Shown piece after piece: positions 9,452-16,775 of a DNA stretch of 64,000 nt. The notes beneath the pieces were generated by a model. It saw only the letters and a list, made by a program, of their open reading frames with translations. It did no database searches and was not told the DNA's origin. The position numbers and the translations under genes were made by a program. Source of the stretch: Megalodesulfovibrio gigas DSM 1382 = ATCC 19364 (GTDB lineage Bacteria > Desulfobacterota > Desulfovibrionia > Desulfovibrionales > Desulfovibrionaceae). Position 1 is the stretch's first letter. Each line of letters starts with the position of its first letter. The stretch spans positions 661,967 to 725,966 of the forward strand of contig NC_022444.1 in the NCBI RefSeq assembly GCF_000468495.1. The letters are read 5' to 3'.

Positions 9452-12400
9452 TCACCGCCCGGTCGGCGAGAACCGGGCCAGCACGGCGCGCATGTGGTCC
9501 ATTTCCACCGGCTTGGCCAGGTGCTCGTTCATGCCGGCATCCAGACACGCCTGCCGGTCCCTGGGCATGGCATAGGCCGTGAGGGCGATGACGGGAATGT
9601 CGGCCTGGTGCGCGCCGGCTTCGCCGTTGCGGATGGCTCTGGTTGCCTCCAGGCCGTTCATCACGGGCATCTGCACATCCATGAAGACCATATCGTAGCG
9701 CGCCTGCCGCAGCATTTCCAGGGCAATCAACCCATTAGGGGCCGCATCCACCCGCGCGCCCGCGATTTCCAGCATGCGCTGCATGGTCAGGCGGTTGGTG
9801 TCGTCGTCCTCGGCCAGCAGCACCGTTGGCAGACGCAAGGCATCGTCCTGCGGCGCTTTGGCGGCCTGGGCCGGCGACGGCTCCGGGGCTGCACCGTCCA
9901 TGGGCAGGGACACATGCACCCGTGTCCCCTGGCCATCGCCACTTTCCAGACACAAGGTACCGTCCATGAGTCCCACCAGCCTTCGGACGATGGCCAGTCC
10001 CAGACCGGCGCCCTGATGCTTGCGGGCCAGACCCTGATCGCCCTGGCCGAAGGCCTCGAACACCACGTCCAGCATCTCATCGGGGATGCCGGGGCCGGTG
10101 TCGCTGACCATGAACAGGGTATGCGGACGGCGCAGATGCGGGCCATCCAGGCGGAACACGTCCACCCGGACCTGGCCATAGTCCGTGAACTTGATGGCGT
10201 TGCCCACCAGATTGAAGAGGATCTGCCGCAGCCGCTGTTCGTCCCCCTGCAGCAGTTCCGGGACCTCCGGGGCGATGTGCACCTGCAGCTGCAGGCCCTT
10301 TTCCGCCGCCACGATGCCCAGCAGGTTTTCCACGGATACCAGCACCTCGTTCACCCGGAACGGCTTGTAGTGCAGCCGCAACTTGCCGGATTCCACGGCA
10401 GAGATGTCCAGGATGTCCGAAAGCAGGCTCGTCAACCGACGGCTGGCCATGAGCGCCGTATCCACATGCAGCTGCTGCTCCTGCGACAACAGCGAATACT
10501 TGAGCAGCTGCAGCATGCCGACAACGCCGTTGAGCGGCGTGCGGATTTCGTGGCTCATGTTGGCCAGGAACTCAGTTTTGGCCCGGCTGGCCGCCTCGGC
10601 CGCCTCCTTGGACGCCAGCAGGTCCTGCTCCGCCCGCTTTCTGGCAGTGATGTCCTCGAACACCGTGGCGAAATGACCCGGCGAAGGCGACACCACAGAC
10701 ACGGCGTACTGCTTGCCGAGGGGCTCGAAGTAGGCTTCAAAGTAGGCGCTGTTGCCGCTGCGGGCCACCTGGGCGTACACGTCCAAAAACGGCGGCTCCG
10801 GCGTGCCGTAGGCCTCCCGGCTCAGCCGGCCCAGCACCTGTTCCCGGTGCAGCCCCACCAGACGCTCATAGGAGGGATTCACGTCCAGGATGCGATATTC
10901 CTCGGCTTGGCCGGCGGCGTCGTACAGCACCTCATGCAGGGCCATGCCCTCCTGCATGGACTCAAAGAGCAGGCGGAACCGCTCCTCGCTGGCTTGCAGG
11001 GCCCGTTCCGCGCGCTTGCGGTCTGTCACATCCACCACACAGGAGTACAGCAGCTCCGCATCCCCCAGCTTGACGGGCCGGCTGTAAACCTCCACATCGC
11101 GCACATCGCCCCTCTTGCGGCGGTGCTGGAACAGAAACACGCGCTTGCCCCGCGTGCGTGCGGTCTGCATTTCCTGCCGCAGCGTTTCGGGAGGCAGGAC
11201 GTTGATGTCGAAGATGTGCATGCTGCGCAGCTCGTCCAGGGTCCAGCCGTAATAGGTGCTGGCGGAAATGTTGGCATCCTGGATGCGGCCGGAGACAGGA
11301 TCCAGCAGCAGCATGACCATGGGGCTGTCCTCGAACAGCGTGCGATGGCGGAATTCGCTTTCCTGGAGCACCGCTTCGAAACGCTTGCGGTCAGTGATGT
11401 CTTCGGCAACGGTCATCACCGTGTCGTCCGGGACGTACACGAAAAAGTATTCCAGGTGCCGCGTCTGGCCCGTGGAGCGGAACGTATAGGCCAAATCGCC
11501 GTGCATGACGGTCCGCTGGGTGAAGCAGCGCTCCACATCGTCACGTATCGATGGCATATCCTTGTAGAATTCCCGCATCCGCGCCCCAAGGTGCACAAGG
11601 ACATTGCCTTCGGTAAGGCGCACCAGGGCCGGGTTCACGTCGGTCAGCACAAAGTCGTCCCCCCGCCACTTCCACAGGGCCAGGGACAGGGGCAGGGCGT
11701 CGAACACGGCCCGGAACTGGGCCTCGCTCTGGCGCAGGCGTGCTGTTTTGATTCGGATGCCGCGCCGCAAAAAAAACACCCAGACGTACATCAGCAGCAG
11801 CAGCCCGCACGCCGCCGCCGCCATGGTGAGCCACCATTGGGCAAGGCGGTGCTGGCTCTTGTGGTGCTCGTCCTCCGGATCATGCACGAAGCCAGTCAGG
11901 ATGTTGGTGTTTGCCATGCCCAGGGCAAAGAAAACATCGGCCATGCGCTGCCAGCGGCCGGTGTTCATGTGGCCGATCTCCACCAGCTCCGGCAGGATGT
12001 TGGCATGGACCTCCGTGGCCTCGAACTCCAGATGCTCCCGGGTGTTGGGGCACTGGTACTTCTCGATGAGCAGATCGATGATCTCGCCAGGATGCGCCAG
12101 GGCGTACTGCCAGCCTCGCAGGCTGGCATCCCTGAAGCGGCGGGTGCGGTCGGGGTGGCGGCGGGCAATCTCTTCCGTGGTGAACAAACTGTCTTCGTAA
12201 AAATCCACCCCATACGACCGGGGGTGGATGACACGCACGGGAATGCCGGCCTTCCGGTAAAAAAACGGCTCGTTGGAGGTATAGACGACCATGGCGTCGC
12301 ACTCGCCCTTGTACAGCGCCTCCGGGTGGTTGGGGCCGGACAAAGGAATGATGCGCGCCATGGGAATGCCCTCGTGCTGCAGCATGGCCCGGATGGTGGG

Positions 12401-12877
12401 CGCAGGGCCGTGCCCCAGCAGCAGCCGCTTGCCCGCCAGATCGTGCGGAGTCACGAGGCCTGCACTTTCGAGTGTGAGCAGGGCCACGGGGGAATGCTGA
12501 AATATGGCCGCCAGCACCACCAGGGGCGCGCCGTTGAGCCGCTCCAGCAGCACCTCGCCGGAGCCGACGCCATACTCTGCCTTGCCGGCCAGCACCAGGG
12601 CGGCGGCATCCTCACCGGGCTCGCGCTCGCGGATGGTCACGTCCAGGCCGGCTTCGCGGTAGAATCCCTTGTCCAGGGCCGCGTAATAGCCGGCAAACTG
12701 AAACTGGCGCTTCCATTTGAGCTGCAGCGTCACCGATTCCAGGGGCTGATCGAAATTGGCGTCGGTGGCAACGGAATGCGCCGGCGCAGCCCCTGCCCAC
12801 ACCAGCAACATGGCCAGGCAAACTGCCTGGACCAGCCGTTGCCAGTGCTGCGGACCCGTTTTCCCATACGCCTGCAT
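9452..12877 (-). CDS. Hybrid sensor histidine kinase with periplasmic NMT1/THI5-like binding domain
   Basis: The 1141-residue protein contains a signal peptide and an NMT1/THI5 solute-binding-type domain (about 45-300), a membrane helix (345-372) and three PAS domains (about 384-495, 508-620, 634-745). HisKA follows with the phospho-His near 776 in MSHEIRTPLNG, then HATPase and a C-terminal receiver (VFMDVQMPVMNG). It probably senses a small thiamine-precursor-like, nitrate or sulfonate-type ligand in the periplasm. I placed the start at the Met preceding the hydrophobic signal, because longer in-frame starts would run into the divergent promoter. The partner regulator may be the AraC gene downstream, but that class lacks a receiver. 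Confidence 0.88.
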   Translation of the reverse strand: MQAYGKTGPQHWQRLVQAVCLAMLLVWAGAAPAHSVATDANFDQPLESVTLQLKWKRQFQFAGYYAALDKGFYREAGLDVTIREREPGEDAAALVLAGKAEYGVGSGEVLLERLNGAPLVVLAAIFQHSPVALLTLESAGLVTPHDLAGKRLLLGHGPAPTIRAMLQHEGIPMARIIPLSGPNHPEALYKGECDAMVVYTSNEPFFYRKAGIPVRVIHPRSYGVDFYEDSLFTTEEIARRHPDRTRRFRDASLRGWQYALAHPGEIIDLLIEKYQCPNTREHLEFEATEVHANILPELVEIGHMNTGRWQRMADVFFALGMANTNILTGFVHDPEDEHHKSQHRLAQWWLTMAAAACGLLLLMYVWVFFLRRGIRIKTARLRQSEAQFRAVFDALPLSLALWKWRGDDFVLTDVNPALVRLTEGNVLVHLGARMREFYKDMPSIRDDVERCFTQRTVMHGDLAYTFRSTGQTRHLEYFFVYVPDDTVMTVAEDITDRKRFEAVLQESEFRHRTLFEDSPMVMLLLDPVSGRIQDANISASTYYGWTLDELRSMHIFDINVLPPETLRQEMQTARTRGKRVFLFQHRRKRGDVRDVEVYSRPVKLGDAELLYSCVVDVTDRKRAERALQASEERFRLLFESMQEGMALHEVLYDAAGQAEEYRILDVNPSYERLVGLHREQVLGRLSREAYGTPEPPFLDVYAQVARSGNSAYFEAYFEPLGKQYAVSVVSPSPGHFATVFEDITARKRAEQDLLASKEAAEAASRAKTEFLANMSHEIRTPLNGVVGMLQLLKYSLLSQEQQLHVDTALMASRRLTSLLSDILDISAVESGKLRLHYKPFRVNEVLVSVENLLGIVAAEKGLQLQVHIAPEVPELLQGDEQRLRQILFNLVGNAIKFTDYGQVRVDVFRLDGPHLRRPHTLFMVSDTGPGIPDEMLDVVFEAFGQGDQGLARKHQGAGLGLAIVRRLVGLMDGTLCLESGDGQGTRVHVSLPMDGAAPEPSPAQAAKAPQDDALRLPTVLLAEDDDTNRLTMQRMLEIAGARVDAAPNGLIALEMLRQARYDMVFMDVQMPVMNGLEATRAIRNGEAGAHQADIPVIALTAYAMPRDRQACLDAGMNEHLAKPVEMDHMRAVLARFSPTGR

Positions 12878-13016
12878 CGCCCCCCCTGCCGGTCCGGGCC
12901 AGGACTTCGTGCGCGCATTGCGCCGCGGTCCTGGTGGATCAGACGGCCTCGCAGAGCGATAGCATCCGGCTGGCGGAAGCTCAAGGCCCGGTATGGTGCA
13001 GGCGCGGCGGCACATC

Positions 13017-13062
13017 TTGACAAATCCTATTAGCATGCTAACCTCTTTGTCAGCCAAGGAGG
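13017..13062 (+). promoter_or_regulatory. Promoter with palindromic operator and Shine-Dalgarno for the CMD-marR pair
   Basis: A consensus -35 (TTGACA, 13017-13022) is followed at 13030-13041 by the perfect 12-bp palindrome TTAGCATGCTAA, placed in the spacer or -10 area. AAGGAGG lies at 13056-13062. MarR proteins bind short palindromes over the promoters of their own operons, and a MarR gene is the second gene here. The operator role is inferred. Confidence 0.6.
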
Positions 13063-13067
13063 CGAGC

Positions 13068-13451
13068 ATGAGCAGATATGAAACCGGCCTGCGCAACCTG
13101 CAGGCCATCGACGGCCGTGCCGGTCAGGAGGTTCTGGCCAGTCTGGAAGCCATTTCCCCGGATCTGGCGCGCTATGTGGTGGAGTATCCCTTTGGGGACA
13201 TTTACAACCGGCCCGGCCTGGGCCTGCGGGAACGCGAACTCGTCACCGTGGCGGCGCTGGGCGCACTGGGTAACGCCGCGCCGCAGCTCAGGGTGCATCT
13301 GCGCGCCGCCCTGCACGTGGGGCTGACGATTGAGGAGCTCAAGGAGGTGGCCATCCAGCTTTCGGTGTATGCCGGATTCCCGGCGGCCCTGAACATGATG
13401 TTTGCCATCGGCGAGCTGGAGCGCGAGCACGCCTCACCGTCGGGGGCCTGA
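13068..13451 (+). CDS. Carboxymuconolactone decarboxylase (CMD) / AhpD-like protein
   Basis: The 127-residue protein matches the small all-helical CMD family, with LRERELVTVAALGALG and the helix HLRAALHVGLTIEELKE. It lacks the CxxC of AhpD, so a peroxidase-reductase role is unlikely. Members include gamma-carboxymuconolactone decarboxylases and many proteins of unknown function. It has a strong AAGGAGG, is the first gene behind the palindromic promoter, and ends one codon boundary before the MarR start (TGA followed directly by GTG). It is probably the target of that repressor. Confidence 0.85.
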   Translation: MSRYETGLRNLQAIDGRAGQEVLASLEAISPDLARYVVEYPFGDIYNRPGLGLRERELVTVAALGALGNAAPQLRVHLRAALHVGLTIEELKEVAIQLSVYAGFPAALNMMFAIGELEREHASPSGA

Positions 13452-14048
13452 GTGTTTTTCCTCAAGGAGCTTCCCGCCCGGGACATCCTGGACGCCTACG
13501 GCCGCCGCTTTCCGCAGATGGATGTTCCCTGCGTGGCGGCGGCCCTGGAGTTGCTGCGGTCGGCCAGCGTGCTGCTGCGCCGGCTGGAGGCCTATTTTGC
13601 GACGCATGGCCTCTCCCAGACGCGGTTTCTCATTCTCATCCTCATCGACCGCGAGCCCGAAGCCGGCGGCCTGACCGCCACGGACCTGGCGGCCCGGCTG
13701 GATGTCTCCAAGCCGGTGGTTTCCAACACGGTGCAGGCCCTGCTGCATGAAGGCCTGCTGGAGGCTGCGCCCCATGAACGGGATCTGCGTTCCCGACGCT
13801 TCCGCCTGGCCCCGGCCGGCAAGGCCCGGCTGGACGCCCTGCTCCCGGGCTATTACGAGCTGCTTCAACAGCACATGCATGGGCAGCAGGCCGCGGTTCA
13901 GCACACCAGCTGCGGCCCGGAGACTTCCGCCAGCACGGCCTCTACATCCAGCACGAAGCCGATGCCCCCGCCCGTGAGCAGCACGCAGCCGCCCAGGGAA
14001 GGATGCCAGTCGCAACACGGAGCCAGGGGCGAGACCGCCCCGCGATAA
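13452..14048 (+). CDS. MarR-family transcriptional regulator
   Basis: The 198-residue frame carries a winged helix: the recognition region DLAARLDVSKPVVSNTVQAL is followed by the wing HERDLRSRRFRL. The start is a GTG directly abutting the previous stop, implying translational coupling. Typical MarR proteins end near residue 150. The last 50 residues here are Ser/Thr/Pro-rich and lie entirely antisense to the end of the CheA-like gene. The extension is therefore probably recent read-through rather than a functional domain. It likely represses its own two-gene operon. Confidence 0.82.
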   Translation: MFFLKELPARDILDAYGRRFPQMDVPCVAAALELLRSASVLLRRLEAYFATHGLSQTRFLILILIDREPEAGGLTATDLAARLDVSKPVVSNTVQALLHEGLLEAAPHERDLRSRRFRLAPAGKARLDALLPGYYELLQQHMHGQQAAVQHTSCGPETSASTASTSSTKPMPPPVSSTQPPREGCQSQHGARGETAPR

Positions 14049-14983
14049 CGGCCACGCACGGCGGCCACGCCCAGGGCCAGCCGCTCGCCCGAGGCCGCCT
14101 GCAGGATCACCGCCTGCCGCGGAAACTCGGTCCGGAAACGCCCGTCCAGCAGCCCGGCCAGATCCAGAAAGGGCACGGTCTCCCGCCCGCAGGACAACAC
14201 CTCGTGCTGCTGCAGCATGGTGAGGGCCGTGGCCTGCAGGGGCTGAATGGCCGCGATGGTCTCCATGGGGATGACGATGCGGTGCGTCCCGGCCTGGAAC
14301 ACCACGCCATCCAGAAACTGAAAGGCCAACGGGATGCTGCACACGGCCACGGCCCCGCCTTCCGGGCCGGGCTTGAGGCAGAAGGAGCCGTGCAGGGCGG
14401 CCATGGTCTGCTCGATGCGTCGCATGCCGGAGCGGCCGGAAAGCGCCGCGCCACTGCAGGCGCTCGGACCGCGGCCGTCGTCGCGCACTTCCACGCGCAC
14501 GGCGCCGTTCTGGCAGGCGGCGCAGATCTCCAGCCTGCCTTTGGCCGGCTTGCCGGCGGCCAGGCGCTCGGCCGGGAATTCCAGCCCGTGTTCCACGGCA
14601 TTGCGCACCAGATGCGCCAGGGGATCCTCCAGGGCTTCCAGGATGGCCACATCCACGGCCAGATCCGCACCATCCATGTGCAGTTCCAGCTCCTTGTCGC
14701 AGCGGCGGGCCATATCCATGGAAAGGGCTTTCATCTGCCGAAAGAGCTTGCTGAAATTGGCGGCGCGGATGCCGATGGTGATGTCTTTGAGTCGCTCCAG
14801 CAGGGCATCCTGCTCGTCGAGGGGCCGGGCCAGACCGGCGCGTTCCTGGCCGGCAAGCCGCAACTGCTGCTGATTGGAAAGCAGGTCCTGCAGCACCTGC
14901 AGCAGGGCGTCGCCCAGTTCGCGGGGGACCTTGAGATCGGCCTGCTCGCGCACGGCAACGCCTTGTTGGGTATCATAGAGCAT
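13898..14983 (-). CDS. CheA-like ATPase plus CheW-type protein lacking the Hpt domain
   Basis: The 361-residue protein has a CheA-type HATPase region (about 95-225) with N-box HLVRNAVEHGLE and G1 RDDGRG, then a CheW-like SH3 domain (about 225-361; GTHRIVIPMETIAAIQPL). The phospho-accepting P1/Hpt domain and P2 are missing, so it cannot be a self-contained chemotaxis kinase. It might act on another Hpt protein or serve as an ATP-dependent scaffold. GGAGG precedes the ATG, 3 bases after the diguanylate cyclase stop, making it the last gene of the long iron-Sia operon. Its end overlaps the MarR frame by 151 bases. Confidence 0.75.
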   Translation of the reverse strand: MLYDTQQGVAVREQADLKVPRELGDALLQVLQDLLSNQQQLRLAGQERAGLARPLDEQDALLERLKDITIGIRAANFSKLFRQMKALSMDMARRCDKELELHMDGADLAVDVAILEALEDPLAHLVRNAVEHGLEFPAERLAAGKPAKGRLEICAACQNGAVRVEVRDDGRGPSACSGAALSGRSGMRRIEQTMAALHGSFCLKPGPEGGAVAVCSIPLAFQFLDGVVFQAGTHRIVIPMETIAAIQPLQATALTMLQQHEVLSCGRETVPFLDLAGLLDGRFRTEFPRQAVILQAASGERLALGVAAVRGRYRGAVSPLAPCCDWHPSLGGCVLLTGGGIGFVLDVEAVLAEVSGPQLVC

Positions 14984-14986
14984 GGA

Positions 14987-15778
14987 TCAACCTCCCGGAG
15001 GTGTCGCACCGCAAGGCGCAGGGGTGCAGGAATGCAACGGCGCATGCGCCGCCACCTGATTGCGGCCGGCGGCCTTGGCTGCATAGAGGGCCTCGTCCGC
15101 GGCCTTGATGAGCCGGTCCACGGTATCCACGCGGCCGCCGATGGTGGCAACACCGATGCTCACCGTGTATCCGATGCGATGTCCCTGCACCGGCACCGCA
15201 CACTGGGCCATGTTGCTGCGCAGGCGGTCCGCCACCTGCAGGGATTCGGCGAGATCCGCATCCGGGAGCAGCGCGGCGAATTCCTCCCCACCCAGGCGGG
15301 CAAAGAGGTCTTCCGCCCGCAAGGAGGCCTTGCCGATCACGGCGATGTTTCTGAGAACGAGATCCCCTGCATCGTGGCCGTAGGTGTCGTTGATGCGTTT
15401 GAAGTGGTCGGCATCCACCAGAAACAACGACAAGGGCAAGGCATGCCGTGTTGCCCGGGACAGCGCCTGGTGCGCGGTCTCCATGAATGCCCTGCGATTG
15501 GCCAGCCCGGTGAGCATGTCCGTGGCTGCCAATCGCAGCAACTCTTCCTGCTTGCGCTCCAGGGCCTCGTTCAAGGTGGCGAGCTTTTGCTGCATGCGGT
15601 CGCCCATTTTCACCAACCGCATGCTTTGCCGGAAGAGTTTCTCGTACTCCCCCAGAAGAAAGGTGAATTCCTCGCGCATGCAGCAGTCGTCGTGCTCGGC
15701 CTGCTCCAGGCAGGTGCGGCATCGCGCGATGACCCGTTCTTCTTCGTGGAAGCCGAGGGCAAAGGCATTCATGGTCAT
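14987..15778 (-). CDS. siaD: Diguanylate cyclase, SiaD-like
   Basis: This 263-residue soluble protein has an N-terminal helical region (about 35-85) and a C-terminal GGDEF domain with the active motif GGEEF (163-167). An intact inhibitory I-site RxxD (RAED, 154-157) sits five residues before it. It should make c-di-GMP from GTP with product feedback. The architecture (coiled coil plus GGDEF, no membrane segment) and position directly after SiaC match Pseudomonas SiaD, which is switched on by unphosphorylated SiaC. Its ATG overlaps the SiaC stop (ATGA). The N-terminal part contains four Cys (20, 23, 32, 33) of unknown meaning. Confidence 0.85.
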   Translation of the reverse strand: MTMNAFALGFHEEERVIARCRTCLEQAEHDDCCMREEFTFLLGEYEKLFRQSMRLVKMGDRMQQKLATLNEALERKQEELLRLAATDMLTGLANRRAFMETAHQALSRATRHALPLSLFLVDADHFKRINDTYGHDAGDLVLRNIAVIGKASLRAEDLFARLGGEEFAALLPDADLAESLQVADRLRSNMAQCAVPVQGHRIGYTVSIGVATIGGRVDTVDRLIKAADEALYAAKAAGRNQVAAHAPLHSCTPAPCGATPPGG

Positions 15779-16161
15779 GCGTCTCCGTATGATTGCAACT
15801 CGAAGCGCAGGAACTGGGTTTCTTCCTTGAACTCCTCACCGCACTCCTGTGCGATTTCATTTTCCTCGTGGTGACGCCACACCACCTGCACCTGCCGGCC
15901 GCCGGCGGCGGCTTCTTCCAGCATGTCGAACAGATTCATGAGAATCTTGGAGCTGGAGCTGTTGAAGTAGACGATATCCACGGTCAGGTGCAGGGGCGTG
16001 GATTCTGTTTCCAGAAAGTCCCGGATCCACTGCAGCACCGGTTCGTAGAACTTGACGGCGTGCTCGGGATACGATTCGCCGCGGATGGACAGATTGCCGT
16101 CCGCCGCACAAAAGGCGATGGAAGGGCTGGATTTGGTTCCCTTGATGAGCAGATCCTGCAT
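15775..16161 (-). CDS. siaC: SiaC-family (DUF1987) regulatory phosphoprotein
   Basis: The 128-residue protein has the DUF1987 signature YFNSSSSK (65-72). In Pseudomonas aeruginosa SiaC is phosphorylated at Thr68 by SiaB and dephosphorylated by SiaA, and the free form activates the cyclase SiaD. The equivalent position here is Ser68. The fold resembles a STAS/anti-sigma-antagonist protein. It starts 3 bases after the SiaB stop and overlaps SiaD by 4 bases, so the switch proteins are made together. Confidence is high for the family and moderate for the conserved mechanism. Confidence 0.88.
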   Translation of the reverse strand: MQDLLIKGTKSSPSIAFCAADGNLSIRGESYPEHAVKFYEPVLQWIRDFLETESTPLHLTVDIVYFNSSSSKILMNLFDMLEEAAAGGRQVQVVWRHHEENEIAQECGEEFKEETQFLRFELQSYGDA

Positions 16162-16164
16162 GAT

Positions 16165-16761
16165 TCACCCCACCGCCTTGACGGAAAAGAACGACAGGCC
16201 TTCGGCGATGTCTGCAATGCAATAATCCAACGGCCGGCTGGCCTTGCGAGCCATTTCCAGGAACCCCAGGCCGGCGCCCTTGCTGTCTTCGGTGGTGGGT
16301 TCCTGGCGGCGCATTTCCTTGTACAGGGTCTTGAGCTCGTCCTTGGTCATGCTGCGCATGGCATCCAGCCGGTCGGCCAGCATGCGGCCTTTTTCCTGCT
16401 GGATGTAATTGCCGCAGAGCACGAAGAACCGCCGGTCGGCCTCGGCCTCCCGGCCCACCACCACCACGCCGTGGCGCATCTCCTCCACGCCGCCCTGCTC
16501 TCGCTGGGGCATGGTCTCTGCCGAGTAGTGCAGGATGTTCTGCATCTGCTCAATGAAGATGGCAAAGATGTTATGCGTCACGGCCATGCCGGCCTCTTCC
16601 ACAGCCATGCGCTGCCGGAGCAGATCCCCAATGCCTTCCACCAGGGATTGGCTGGTGGGCCCGCTGTAGCAGAAGAGGATGCCTTCGCGTTTGAGGGATT
16701 CGTAAAACTCGTGCAGGTCTTGCAGCACGGCGGGAAACGTTGCGATGCACGTCTGATTCAT
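16165..16761 (-). CDS. siaB: SiaB-family protein kinase (DUF6272)
   Basis: The 198-residue protein matches the SiaB family of small HATPase-fold kinases. An N-box-like EQMQN lies at 71-75, preceded by the GIGDLLRQRM helix, with DSKGAGLGFLEMARK near residue 162 as the G-box. It is expected to phosphorylate SiaC and so shut down the cyclase. I used the internal Met because TTGGAG lies 7-8 bases upstream. The longer version would need a TTG overlapping the FeoB stop. It is immediately downstream of feoB, an unusual neighbour for a Sia switch. Confidence 0.85.
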   Translation of the reverse strand: MNQTCIATFPAVLQDLHEFYESLKREGILFCYSGPTSQSLVEGIGDLLRQRMAVEEAGMAVTHNIFAIFIEQMQNILHYSAETMPQREQGGVEEMRHGVVVVGREAEADRRFFVLCGNYIQQEKGRMLADRLDAMRSMTKDELKTLYKEMRRQEPTTEDSKGAGLGFLEMARKASRPLDYCIADIAEGLSFFSVKAVG

Positions 16762-16775
16762 TCCGATCTCCAATA

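Noticed and set aside
9452..13108. Longer start for the hybrid sensor kinase (77 extra residues)
   Set aside because: The extension is Arg/Pro-rich, precedes the natural signal peptide and would overlap the divergent promoter and its Shine-Dalgarno site.
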